Source: Lysobacteraceae bacterium
GTDB taxonomy: Bacteria; Pseudomonadota; Gammaproteobacteria; Xanthomonadales; Xanthomonadaceae
Assembly (NCBI GenBank): GCA_016789405.1
Contig: JAEUPQ010000002.1
Coordinates: 1-64,000, forward strand
DNA length: 64,000 nucleotides
Reading direction: 5' to 3'
Shown here: positions 47,072 through 57,606 of the stretch, in pieces
Layout of the letters: each line of letters starts with the position of its first letter
Numbering within the stretch: position 1 is the first letter of the stretch
Notes under the pieces: generated by a model
Seen by the model: only the letters and a program-made list of their open reading frames with translations
What the model was told of the DNA's origin: nothing
Databases searched by the model: none
Made by a program: the position numbers and the translations under genes

Positions 47072-48432
47072 TCCCGCTGCCATCGATTCGGCCATCGGCA
47101 TTGCGCCTGGGCACTGCCGTCCTGGCGCTGTGCGCCACCACGACGTTCGCGCAATCGCCGGCCTCGTCCTCGACCCGGGACGCCGCGAACGCGACACCGC
47201 CCGCGATCGTGATCCATGCCGGCACGCTGCTCGCGAATCCCGGCGAATCGCCGCTGAAGACCCGCACCGTGGTCGTTCGCGGCGGACGGATCGTGTCGAT
47301 CGACGAGGGCTTCCGCCCTGCTGCGTCCTACGGCACCGATGCGAAGTTCGTGGACCTGTCCGACCGTTTCGTGATGCCCGGGCTGATCGACCTGCACATG
47401 CACCTGTCGATCTCGATGCATGCCGGTCCGGAGGTCAGCGGCTCGGAAGCGCGGCTCGCGTTGAATGGGGCCGCGTATGCAAGGCGGCTGCTCGATGCCG
47501 GCGTGACCACCGTGCGAGACGTCGGCGACAACGGCGGCACCGTGTACGCACTGCGCGACGCCATCGCCGCCGGCGACGTGCCCGGCCCGCGCATCTTCGC
47601 CGCAGGGCGCGTGATCTCGCGCACCGGCGGCCACGGCGCAAAGCGCCCGGGGCCCACCGAACTGCATTTCGAACCCGCCGGCTGCGACGGCGTGGAGTCC
47701 TGCCGCCGCGCGGTGCGCGAGAACATCGAAGCGGGCGCGGACTGGATCAAGCTCACCGTCTCCGGTTCCGGCCGCGAAGCCGGCGGCCGCGCGGATGCGC
47801 AGCCGATCATGCTGGCGGACGAAATCGCCGCAGCAAGCGAAGCCGCACGCCGCGCGTACCGCCCCATTGCCGCGCATGCCCACAGTACGGCCGCGATCAA
47901 TGCAGCCCTGGCCAATGGCGCGACCACGGTCGAGCATGGGACCTATTTCGATGCCGAATCCGCGCGCCTGTTCAAGCAGCGAGGCGCCTGGCTGGTGCCG
48001 ACGGCCTCGGTCGCGGCGTTCGTGCGCTCGCAGCTGTCGATGTTCGCCGGCAATGGCGACGTCAAAGGCACCGACGAACTGAAGCAGTGGGCCGACGCCG
48101 CCGTGGCCAACCCCGGGCGCGCATGGAGCGCGGGCATTCCGCTGGCGCTGGGCACCGACGGCGGCCCGAGCTTCGATGCGGACACCACGGCGAAGGAAGT
48201 CGGCCTCTACGTCGCCGCAGGCGTGCCCGCCTCAGCCGCACTCGCGGCCGCCACGCGCAACGGCGCCGAAGCGCTGGGCATGGGCGATCGGCTCGGCCGC
48301 GTGCAGGCCGGCTACATCGCCGACCTGATCGCGGTCGATGGCGATCCGCTCGCCGACGTCGAACGCCTGCGCACGGTGCTCTTCGTCATGAAGGACGGCG
48401 TCGTGCATCGCGAAGTCGAGCGCTCGCCGTGA
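47068..48432 (+). CDS. Secreted amidohydrolase-family protein
   Basis: 454 residues with a signal peptide (about 12-29, cleavage near TFA). Metal-dependent hydrolase motifs: DLHMHLS near residue 110, AHAHS near 270 and GTDGG near 370, as in imidazolonepropionase-like amidohydrolases. The Sec signal implies a periplasmic enzyme, unlike the cytoplasmic kynurenine enzymes around it. Its substrate is unknown. It is not kynurenine formamidase by any motif I recognise. Confidence 0.88.
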   Translation: MIPLPSIRPSALRLGTAVLALCATTTFAQSPASSSTRDAANATPPAIVIHAGTLLANPGESPLKTRTVVVRGGRIVSIDEGFRPAASYGTDAKFVDLSDRFVMPGLIDLHMHLSISMHAGPEVSGSEARLALNGAAYARRLLDAGVTTVRDVGDNGGTVYALRDAIAAGDVPGPRIFAAGRVISRTGGHGAKRPGPTELHFEPAGCDGVESCRRAVRENIEAGADWIKLTVSGSGREAGGRADAQPIMLADEIAAASEAARRAYRPIAAHAHSTAAINAALANGATTVEHGTYFDAESARLFKQRGAWLVPTASVAAFVRSQLSMFAGNGDVKGTDELKQWADAAVANPGRAWSAGIPLALGTDGGPSFDADTTAKEVGLYVAAGVPASAALAAATRNGAEALGMGDRLGRVQAGYIADLIAVDGDPLADVERLRTVLFVMKDGVVHREVERSP

Positions 48433-48505
48433 CAACGTCCCAGCACCATTCCTGCCTTCACGCCGCGGAGCGCTTGCGCGTTTCCGCACAACGCGGTGAT
48501 TCCCG

Positions 48506-49516
48506 ATGCTGAAGATCGATACCCACGCCCATTACCTGCCGCGCCACTGGCCGGACCTCGCCGCGAAATACGGCGACATCCGCTTCCCGGTGATCCACCA
48601 CGGCGACGACGGCCGCTCCCGCATCTACAAGGACGGCAAGTTCTTCCGCGAGATCTGGCCGAAAACCTGGGACCCGAAGATCCGCATCGAGGAATTCGCC
48701 GGCTTCGGCGTGCAGGTGCAGGTCATCAGCACCGTGCCGGTGATGTTCAGTTACTGGGCCAAGCCGCAGCATGCGCACGACCTCCACCAGGCGCTCAACG
48801 ACCACATGGCCGAAGCGCTGCGCGACTATCCGCGCAACTATGCCGGCATCGGCACCGTGCCGCTGCAGTCGCCACGCCTGGCCATCCAGGAACTGGAGCG
48901 CTGCATCGACCAGCTCGGCCTGCAGGGCGTGCAGATCGGCTCGCACATCAACGACTGGAACCTCGACGCGCCCGAGCTGTTCGATTTCTTCCAGGCCACG
49001 CAGGACCTGGGCGCCGCGATCCTGATCCACCCCTGGGACATGATGGGCACCGAGTCGATGCCGAAGTACTGGCTGCCCTGGCTGGTCGGCATGCCCGCCG
49101 AGCAGTCGCGCGCCGCATGCTGCCTGATCTTCGGCGGCGTGCTGGAACGGCTGCCGAAACTCAAGGTCTGCCTTGCGCACGGCGGCGGCAGTTTCCCGTA
49201 CACCATCGGCCGCATCGAACACGGTTTCAACATGCGTCCGGACCTGGTCGCCACCGACAACTTCCGCAATCCACGCGAATACCTGTCGCGCTTCTACTTC
49301 GATTCCTGGGTGGCCGATCCGCGCGCGCTGCGCTATCTCATCGACACCTGCGGCGTCGATCGCATCATGCTCGGCACGGACTATCCGTTCCCGCTCGGCG
49401 AGCAGGAGCCCGGCGCGGGCATCGCCGCCCTCGATCTCTCGGAGGCGGAGCAGGCGCGCCTGTACCACGGCACCGCGCTGGAATGGCTCGGCCTATCGAA
49501 GGCGAGATTCGCATGA
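48506..49516 (+). CDS. nbaD: 2-amino-3-carboxymuconate-6-semialdehyde decarboxylase (ACMSD)
   Basis: 336 residues. The zinc ligands are visible in DTHAHYLP (H7, H9), LIHPWD and GTDYPFP. RIEEFAGFGVQVQVISTVPVMFSYWAKP is characteristic of ACMSD. It decarboxylates the product of the dioxygenase, releasing CO2 and giving 2-aminomuconate semialdehyde. This diverts the pathway from quinolinate/NAD synthesis to catabolism. It is coupled to the next gene by ATGA. Confidence 0.95.
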   Translation: MLKIDTHAHYLPRHWPDLAAKYGDIRFPVIHHGDDGRSRIYKDGKFFREIWPKTWDPKIRIEEFAGFGVQVQVISTVPVMFSYWAKPQHAHDLHQALNDHMAEALRDYPRNYAGIGTVPLQSPRLAIQELERCIDQLGLQGVQIGSHINDWNLDAPELFDFFQATQDLGAAILIHPWDMMGTESMPKYWLPWLVGMPAEQSRAACCLIFGGVLERLPKLKVCLAHGGGSFPYTIGRIEHGFNMRPDLVATDNFRNPREYLSRFYFDSWVADPRALRYLIDTCGVDRIMLGTDYPFPLGEQEPGAGIAALDLSEAEQARLYHGTALEWLGLSKARFA

Positions 49517-50075
49517 GGCCGCCCATCAGGACCCTCGCGCTGTTCGCGATGTGCGTTGCCTCGATCGACGCCGCGCACGCGCAGGACGACACGACGCCCG
49601 CACCAGCACCGCCGGAACTGGTCGATGCGTACATCGCGTTCGAGCGCCAGCACGGCGCCGGCGCCACGCTCGACGGCGAACCGCTGTATTTCCTGAGTGC
49701 GCTGAAGGTCGCGGGATCGGACGTGACGCTGTACCGGCAGGTGATGGTCTGCCGCGACGCGCGCATGCAGGTCGTGCCGCACGGCGGCACCTACTGGTAC
49801 GCCGGCGTGTCGATGGCGCAAGGCGAGCTCACGATGGCCACGCTGGGCCTGACCGGCTGCGACGACTGCGGCAGCGCGGTGACGGCCGAACCTGAGCCGA
49901 CGATGCTGCGCATGCCGCTGTCCTTCCCCGATGCGCACACTGCGCGGCTCGGTGAGGTGCTGTACGACCGGCGCATGTCCGCCGACGCAAGCGACTGCCC
50001 CGTCGAGACACCCGACGTCGACACCGATGCTGACACCGTTGCCGACGCCGATGCCACTTCCGCTTCGAGGACCGA

Positions 50076-50079
<4 letters not shown>
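49513..50079 (+). CDS. Secreted protein of unknown function
   Basis: 188 residues with a signal peptide (about 1-24, cleavage near AHA), a Pro-rich linker, a central domain with four cysteines (VCRDA, GCDDCG and later DCPVE) and an Asp/Thr-rich low-complexity tail (DTDADTVADADAT). It overlaps both ACMSD and kynU by ATGA. The tight coupling is unusual for a secreted hypothetical protein. Confidence 0.72.
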
Positions 50080-51361
<1,282 letters not shown>

Positions 51362-51365
<4 letters not shown>

Positions 51366-52720
51366 GCGCGACGCCCGATCGCCGCCTGACCATCGTCGGC
51401 GCCGGCCTTGCCGGTCCGTTGCTCGCCACCTTGCTCGCACGGCGTGGCTGGCAGGTCGACTTGTTCGAGCGCCGCGGCGACCCGCGCATCCATGGCTATG
51501 CCGGCGGACGCTCGATCAACCTCGCGCTGGCCGAACGCGGACTCAGTGCGCTGCGCGCCGCGGGCGTCGATGCCGACGTCCTCGAACAGGCCGTCATGAT
51601 GCGCGGCCGCATGGTGCACTTCCGTGAAGGCGGCGAGCAACTGCAGCGTTACGGTCGCGACGACAGCGAAGTGATCTGGTCGATCAGTCGCGGCGACCTC
51701 AACATCGTGCTGTTGAACGCCGCAGAGGCAGCGGGCGTGACCCTGCACTTCGACCGCAGGCTGGAATCCGTCGACTTCGAGGCGAAAGTCGCGCATTTCG
51801 TCGGTGACGGCGAAGACATCGCGCATGCTTTCCAGGCATTGATCGGCAGCGACGGTGCCGGATCCAGCCTGCGTGCCGCGATGCTGCGCGCCAGCGATCT
51901 CGGCGAACGCGTCGAGGTGATGCCGCACGGTTACAAGGAACTGGAAATTCCCCCCGGCCTGGATGGCAGTTTCAGGATCGAACCGAACGCGCTGCACATC
52001 TGGCCGCGTGGCGACTACATGTGCATCGCCCTGCCCAACGACGAGCGCACCTTCACCGTCACCCTGTTCCTGCCGATCGAAGGACCGACCAGTTTCGCGA
52101 CCGTCGGCGATGGCGAGGCCGCGAAGGCGCTCTTCGAACGCGACTTCGCCGATGCGCTGCCGCTGATCCCGAATCTGGTCCACGACTTCGACGCCAACCC
52201 GACCGGCATGCTCGCCACGCTGTACCTCGATCGCTGGCATCTCGACGGCCGCGCGGTCCTGCTCGGCGATGCCGCGCACGCCATGGTGCCGTTCCATGGC
52301 CAGGGCATGAACTGCGCCTTCGAGGACTGCGTATCGCTGGCCAATCACCTCGCACTGGATCGCGACCTCGCGACCGCCTTCGCCGCGTTCGAGGCCGAGC
52401 GCAGGCCGAACACCACGGCCATCCAGGCGATGGCGCTGGAAAACTATCGCGAGATGAGCGACCGCGTCGACGATGCGGACTTCCTGCTCCAGCGCCAGCT
52501 CGAACGCATGCTCGCCGAGCGGCACCCGGGCCTGTTCGTGCCGCGCTATGCGATGGTCAGCTTCATGCGCCTGCCCTACGCCACTGCATACGAGCGCGGC
52601 CGGATCCAGCGTGCACTGCTGGTCGAAGCCACGCGCGGGCGCGACAGCCTCGACGGCATCGACATGGACTGGCTCGATGGCGAAGTCCGCGCGCGCCTCT
52701 CTCCACTGGATGCGGGCTGA
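51362..52720 (+). CDS. kmo: Kynurenine 3-monooxygenase
   Basis: 452 residues. The FAD-binding GAGLAGPLLA motif is at about residue 13, GYAGGRSINLALAERG follows, and GDAAHAMVPFHGQGMNCAFED is the second flavin motif of class A monooxygenases, with text typical of KMO. It hydroxylates kynurenine using NADPH and O2. A membrane-associating C-terminal helix as in eukaryotic KMO is not obvious. Confidence 0.96.
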
Positions 52721-52723
52721 TCG

Positions 52724-54166
52724 ATGGGCGCGAGCTTTCTCTTCTACGATCTGGAAACCTTCGGCAAGGATCCCCGCCGCACGCGGATCGCGCAGTTCGC
52801 CGCCATTCGCACCGACGAAGACCTCAATCCGATCGACGAGCCCTGGGATTTCCTGGTCAAGCCTGCCGACGATCTGCTGCCCTCGCCTGCTGCAACGCTG
52901 ATCACCGGCATCGAGCCGCAACGCGCGGCACGTGAAGGCGTGAGCGAGGCCGAGGCCTTTGCGCGGATCTTCGAAGCGATGTCGGTCCCGGGCACCTGCA
53001 CGCTGGGCTACAACTCGCTGCGATTCGACGATGAGTTCGTCCGCTACGGATTCTTCCGCAACTTCTTCGATCCCTACGAACGCGAGTGGCGCGGCGGGAA
53101 CACGCGCTGGGACCTGCTCGACGTGATGCGTCTCGCACATGCGCTGCGCCCGGATGGCATCGTCTGGCCGCGACGCGAGGACGGCGCACCGTCGTTCAAG
53201 CTGGAGCACCTGGCCGAAGCCAACGACGTCCGCGAAGGCGATGCGCACGAGGCGCTGTCCGACGTGCGTGCACTGATCGGCATGGCGAGGAAGCTGAAGA
53301 CCTCGCAGCCGAAGCTGTGGGACTACGCGCTGCGCCTGCGCGACAAGAAACATGCCGCGCGCCTGCTCGACACCGTCGCCATGACGCCGGCGCTGCATGT
53401 GTCGCAACGATTCCCGGCTTCGCGCCTGTGCGCGGCTGCGGTCGCGCCGCTGATCCGGCATCCGCAGATCGACAGCCGCGTGATCGTGTTCGATCTCCAC
53501 GAACCGGTCGAGGCGCTGCTCGAACTCGACGCCGACGACATCGCCGACCGGCTCTACACCCCGGCGGCCGATCTGCCGCCTGACGTGGCGCGCGTGCCGC
53601 TGAAGGAGATACACCTCAACCGCAGCCCGATGCTGATCGAATGGCAGCACCTGCGCGAGGCCGATTTCGAGCGGCTGCAGATCGACCCGCAGCTGGCGGA
53701 AGCACGTGTCGCGCAGCTTCGCGCCGCCGGACCGGCGCTTGCGGAGAAGATCCGTCGCATCTACGCGAAGCGCGCCGTGCCCGAAACGCTGGATGTCGAC
53801 GGTTCGCTGTACGACGGCTTCCTGCTCGACGGCGACAAGCGCAAGTTCGCCGAACTGCGCAGCACGCCGCCCGAGGTGCTCGGCCAGCGCGATTTCGCAT
53901 TCCAGGATGCGCGCCTGACCGAACTGCTGTTCCGCTACCGGGCACGCAACTGGCCCGAGACGCTTTCTTCGAGCGAATCGGACCGCTGGAGCGACTACCG
54001 CCGTCGCCGCCTCGGCGAAGACCGGGGGTGGTCCGAATACACGTTCGACAGCCATCGCGCCGAGATCGACGCGCTGCGCCTCGCGCATGCGGACGATGGT
54101 CGCGCACAATCGCTGCTTGACCAGGTACAGGCCTGGGCGCGCGACCTCGAAGCCCGACTGACCTGA
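52724..54166 (+). CDS. sbcB: Exodeoxyribonuclease I
   Basis: 480 residues starting MGASFLFYDLETFGKDPRRTRIAQFA. The DEDD exonuclease residues are visible in DLETFG, GYNSLRFDDEF and HEALSDVRAL. The C-terminal SH3-like and helical extension is typical of ExoI. It degrades single-stranded DNA 3' to 5'. It begins four bases after kmo, so it is probably co-transcribed, although functionally unrelated. Confidence 0.95.
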   Translation: MGASFLFYDLETFGKDPRRTRIAQFAAIRTDEDLNPIDEPWDFLVKPADDLLPSPAATLITGIEPQRAAREGVSEAEAFARIFEAMSVPGTCTLGYNSLRFDDEFVRYGFFRNFFDPYEREWRGGNTRWDLLDVMRLAHALRPDGIVWPRREDGAPSFKLEHLAEANDVREGDAHEALSDVRALIGMARKLKTSQPKLWDYALRLRDKKHAARLLDTVAMTPALHVSQRFPASRLCAAAVAPLIRHPQIDSRVIVFDLHEPVEALLELDADDIADRLYTPAADLPPDVARVPLKEIHLNRSPMLIEWQHLREADFERLQIDPQLAEARVAQLRAAGPALAEKIRRIYAKRAVPETLDVDGSLYDGFLLDGDKRKFAELRSTPPEVLGQRDFAFQDARLTELLFRYRARNWPETLSSSESDRWSDYRRRRLGEDRGWSEYTFDSHRAEIDALRLAHADDGRAQSLLDQVQAWARDLEARLT

Positions 54167-54235
54167 TCCAGATTGATTTGATCTCGCCCCATCTGATCCC
54201 GACCGAACCGCTGACGCCATGACGAGGACGCCCGG

Positions 54236-54922
54236 ATGAGCACCTATTTTTCCGACCGCAGCTTCAAGTTCCTGCGAGGTCTCGCACGCAACAACGATCG
54301 CGAATGGTTCCATGCGCACAAGGCCGACTACGAAGCGCATGTGCGCCAGCCTTTCCTTGCGCTGATCACCGACCTGCAGCCAGCGCTGCTCGAAGTCAGC
54401 CAACACTACCGCGCAGACCCGAAGACGGTCGGCGGCTCGCTCTTCCGCATCCATCGCGACACCCGCTTCTCGAACAACAAGGCGCCCTACAAGAACTGGC
54501 AGGGTGCGCGGCTGTTCCATGCGCGCAGCAAGGAAGTCGAAGCGCCCTCGTTCTACATCCACCTGCAGCCCGGGAACTGCTTCATCGGTGCGGGCCTGTG
54601 GCATCCGGAACCCGAAACATTGCGCCGCATCCGCCACTTCATCGTCGACAATCCGGGCAGCTGGGCTGCTGCCGCGCATGGCACCGCCTTCCGCAAGCGC
54701 TTCGACCTCGACGACGACGAAATGCTGGTGCGACCGCCGCGCGGGTTTCCGGCAGACTTCGCCTATCTCGACGACCTGCGCCGCAAGAACCATGTCGCAC
54801 TGCGCGCCATCGACGACGCCACGATGACCGGTCCGAAGCTGCTCTCGACGCTTGCCAAGGACCTGCAGGGCCTCGGCCCCTTCATGGACTATCTTTGCGC
54901 GGCGCTGGATCTCGAATTCTGA
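54236..54922 (+). CDS. DUF2461 family protein
   Basis: 228 residues with FKFLRGLARNNDREWFHAHK at the start, FRIHRDTRFSNNKAPYKNW, HLQPGNCFIGAGLWHP and FPADFAYLDDLRRKNH, all typical of DUF2461 (TIGR02453). The biochemical function of the family is not established. The gene ends directly at a small membrane protein frame with an unusual start. Confidence 0.88.
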   Translation: MSTYFSDRSFKFLRGLARNNDREWFHAHKADYEAHVRQPFLALITDLQPALLEVSQHYRADPKTVGGSLFRIHRDTRFSNNKAPYKNWQGARLFHARSKEVEAPSFYIHLQPGNCFIGAGLWHPEPETLRRIRHFIVDNPGSWAAAAHGTAFRKRFDLDDDEMLVRPPRGFPADFAYLDDLRRKNHVALRAIDDATMTGPKLLSTLAKDLQGLGPFMDYLCAALDLEF

Positions 54923-55239
54923 GCGCCGTCTGCCTCATCCGCGCATGTCCGCGCGCAGCATGGCTGGCGATCGCCTTCCTCTGGATGTCGCCCGTCCAGG
55001 CGATGACCCGTTGCCCGGAGGCACCGGGGCCGAAAGACCCCATCATCGATATCCTCGGTTGGGCCATGCTTTCGCTGGGCGTCTTCGCGGGCCTCGCGTT
55101 CGCGGCCTTCGTCATCCGTCGTACCCGATCGATGCCGTTGCGATCGCGGCTGATTGCGGCCCTGGGCGGAATCGCGGGGATGCTGCTGATCTGGCTTGGC
55201 GGTGCTGCGCTCGCGGTCAGCCTCTTCATCCAGTGCTAG
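54919..55239 (+). CDS. Small secreted or membrane protein with unusual start codon
   Basis: The frame contains a signal-like segment (AAWLAIAFLWMSPVQA) followed by a short Cys/Pro part and two hydrophobic helices (about 30-52 and 65-85 of the mature part). The first in-frame ATG (54985) lies inside the signal sequence. An in-frame CTG at 54919, overlapping the DUF2461 stop, or ATT at 54916 would include the whole signal peptide. I place the start at the CTG with low confidence. Function unknown. Confidence 0.5.
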   Translation: MSAVCLIRACPRAAWLAIAFLWMSPVQAMTRCPEAPGPKDPIIDILGWAMLSLGVFAGLAFAAFVIRRTRSMPLRSRLIAALGGIAGMLLIWLGGAALAVSLFIQC

Positions 55240-55271
55240 TTCGCGTTCGCGGGATATCTGCGCTCCATGAT

Positions 55272-55292
55272 TCATGACGCACTGCGTCATGA
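55272..55292. promoter_or_regulatory. Perfect 21-bp palindrome, putative operator
   Basis: tcatgacgca-c-tgcgtcatga: two perfect 10-bp arms around one base, 197 bp upstream of the secreted hydrolase gene. The dyad with a single central base is typical of operators for dimeric repressors such as TetR-type proteins. No regulator gene is adjacent. The rest of the 249-bp gap holds nothing I recognise. Confidence 0.5.
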
Positions 55293-55488
55293 CACTGTCA
55301 ATACGCCCCCGTACCCTCGATCTCAATGCCATTCCTGACCGTATGGCAGGGCTGGAGTGAGCGACGCCCGGACGGCAATGCGTCACCTGGAGATCTGCTG
55401 AACGGGCTTCGAAGGCTTCAAACAGGGAAGTGCGCGGCAGGGGCCGCGTGTTCAAGGACCAAGATACTCATTCGAGGGGACAACCAAC

Positions 55489-56346
55489 GTGCTCAAACAC
55501 CTCTGCGGGCTGATGCTCGCTCTGGCGGCGCCGTGCGCGCTCGCCAACACCGGCGTGGCATTCGTCCACGGTACCGGCAAGCAGACCGATGCCTACAACG
55601 ACTACTGGCAAGCGTCCATGGTCGATTCCGTTCGCGGCGGCCTGGCCAATCCGTCCAACTACGTCGTGATCAACTGCGATTTCGGTCAGTACTGGTGGAG
55701 CAACGATGCCGCCGGCTGCCTCTCGGGCCAGCTGACGAACTTCATCAATGCCAAGGGCATCACCCGGCTGATCGTCATCACGCATTCCAACGGCGGCAAC
55801 GTCATGCGCTGGATCATGTCGAACCCGACCTACGACAGCCGCTACCCGAACATCATCAACAAGGTCGTGCGCGTGAACGCGCTGGCGCCTTCCTCGGCGG
55901 GCACGCCGCTGGCCGATGCGGTGATGAACGGCACGGTATTCGAAGCAGCGGTGGGCTGGCTGCTCGGCTACCAGAATGACGGCGTGCGCCAGCAGCAGCA
56001 GAGCTGGATGGTCTTCTACAACGGCAACTACCTCTACGGCACCAGCGGTCGCCCCGCCCTGCCCAAGACGTTCCGCAGCGTGGTCGGCACCGATGTCGAC
56101 TCCTCGCCGTTCGACGGCGACAGCTATTGCGGCGGCTACACGCAGAACGTGGGCCTGGAGGTCACGCAGAACTGGCTCAACAGCTGCTCGGACGGCTTCC
56201 TCAATTGCAGCAGCCAGTCCGCCGCCGGCTACGTCTGGTTCCAGGACAAGTCGAGGATGGCCGGCAGCGAGCCGCTGTCGCACAACCAGAGCCGTCGCGC
56301 CTGCTTCGGCCTGAACAACATCCTCCGCAGCGACATGAGCCAGTGA
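55489..56346 (+). CDS. Secreted alpha/beta hydrolase, lipase-like
   Basis: 285 residues from a GTG start with GAGGGGA upstream. Signal peptide about 1-19 (cleavage near ALA). GVAFVHGTGKQTD resembles the oxyanion-loop HG motif, and THSNGGNVMRW is a GxSxG variant (HSNGG). Several cysteines near the C-terminus may form disulphides. An extracellular lipase or esterase is likely. It is followed 11 bp later by a DUF4785-like protein gene. Confidence 0.82.
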   Translation: MLKHLCGLMLALAAPCALANTGVAFVHGTGKQTDAYNDYWQASMVDSVRGGLANPSNYVVINCDFGQYWWSNDAAGCLSGQLTNFINAKGITRLIVITHSNGGNVMRWIMSNPTYDSRYPNIINKVVRVNALAPSSAGTPLADAVMNGTVFEAAVGWLLGYQNDGVRQQQQSWMVFYNGNYLYGTSGRPALPKTFRSVVGTDVDSSPFDGDSYCGGYTQNVGLEVTQNWLNSCSDGFLNCSSQSAAGYVWFQDKSRMAGSEPLSHNQSRRACFGLNNILRSDMSQ

Positions 56347-56357
56347 GGGCACCGACC

Positions 56358-57527
56358 ATGAAACTCGCCATTGCAGTACTCACGTCTTCCCTGGCCCTCG
56401 TGCTCGGCAGCCATGCGGCGCATGCCGCCCAACCGATGCGCGCCCCGGTCTCGGGCGACCAGGTCCCGGCTCGACTCGTCGCCCTGCCCGCCCCGTCCGG
56501 CAGCATTGAACGTGCCCCGGTCTCGTTCGCCTGGAAACTCGATCCGAACGCGGAACTTTCGGCCCCGCAGCCGTACGTGGCCCAGAGCCGCGAATACTGG
56601 CAGACCGTCGACGCCGCCGAACTGCAGCAGGGCGTATCGGTGAAGACCTCGGCACCGGGCGCGCTCATCCGCGTCAGTCCCGCACGCGGCGCACGCGCGC
56701 TCGACCAGAACGCACTGCGCATCAACGATGCTTCGGGCACTGCGCGCATCGAACGCCTCGCCTCGGCCAAGCAACTCGCCGATGCCGGCATGGACGTGCA
56801 GGACGGCAGCGTGATCGCCAAGCTCGCGCCCGAGGAAGGCGCCGGCGTCTACACGCTGCGCGCCACGCAGGCCGAAGGCCGCTACCTGGTCCACGTGTTC
56901 GAACCGCAGAGCAGCGACGTGCTCAATGCCGCGGTCGATCGCCAGCATGCGCTGGCCGGCGACACGGTGCGGGTGAACATCGGTTTCGAGCGTGCCGGCA
57001 AGCGCGCGCAGACCGCCCAGGCCGAAGGCCTGCTGGTCGCACCCGACGGCCGCAGCTGGCCTGTCCAGGTGGGCAGGGACGGTTCGGCCCGCGTGAAGCT
57101 GCCGGCCCAGGTGGGCAATGCGAAGGGGCTGTGGGAAGTGCAGGTCTTCGCCAGTGCGGACGGCATCCAGCGCGATGTTCGCACCGCAGTCGCAGTGGCG
57201 GCGCCCACCGCACGCTTCAAGGGCCAGTTCGCGTTCAACCCGGCCACGATGCGCATGGCGCTTCCGGTGCTGGCCGGCTCCGTCGGCCGCTACGAAGCGC
57301 GTGGCACGCTCTATGCCACCGCCGCCGACGGCCAGATGCGTCCGGTGTCGCAAGCGCACAGTGCGGCGTGGATGAAACGTGGAAACGGCATGCTGGTGCT
57401 GCAGTTCGATCGTAGCCACCTGCCTGCCGGATACGGGGCGCCGTTCGAGGTCCGCGACCTGTCGCTCAACGACCAGGCCCGCATGGCACCGCTGGAAAGC
57501 CGCGCACGCACGGGCATCGCACGCTGA
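56358..57527 (+). CDS. Secreted DUF4785-like protein
   Basis: 389 residues with a signal peptide (about 1-23, cleavage near AHA). The protein is strand-rich, with Ig-like C-terminal parts (GDTVRVNIGFE; PTARFKGQFAFNPATM). I associate this architecture with DUF4785 proteins encoded next to secreted lipase-like hydrolases, but that family call is from memory. A chaperone or partner role for the hydrolase is inferred from gene order only. Confidence 0.65.
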   Translation: MKLAIAVLTSSLALVLGSHAAHAAQPMRAPVSGDQVPARLVALPAPSGSIERAPVSFAWKLDPNAELSAPQPYVAQSREYWQTVDAAELQQGVSVKTSAPGALIRVSPARGARALDQNALRINDASGTARIERLASAKQLADAGMDVQDGSVIAKLAPEEGAGVYTLRATQAEGRYLVHVFEPQSSDVLNAAVDRQHALAGDTVRVNIGFERAGKRAQTAQAEGLLVAPDGRSWPVQVGRDGSARVKLPAQVGNAKGLWEVQVFASADGIQRDVRTAVAVAAPTARFKGQFAFNPATMRMALPVLAGSVGRYEARGTLYATAADGQMRPVSQAHSAAWMKRGNGMLVLQFDRSHLPAGYGAPFEVRDLSLNDQARMAPLESRARTGIAR

Positions 57528-57559
57528 TCCAAGCGAAGCGCGCTGATCGCAGATGGATG

Positions 57560-57593
57560 TCGCCCGTGCCGGCCTGCAGGCCGGCACGGGCGA
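57560..57593. terminator. Bidirectional hairpin between convergent genes
   Basis: A perfect 15-bp stem (tcgcccgtgccggcc and its complement) around tgca, itself symmetric, so the whole 34 bp is a palindrome. It lies between the stops of the DUF4785-like and chitinase genes. No U tract follows on either strand. Termination is probable from position. Confidence 0.7.
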
Positions 57594-57606
57594 TGACGCA
57601 GCCCAA

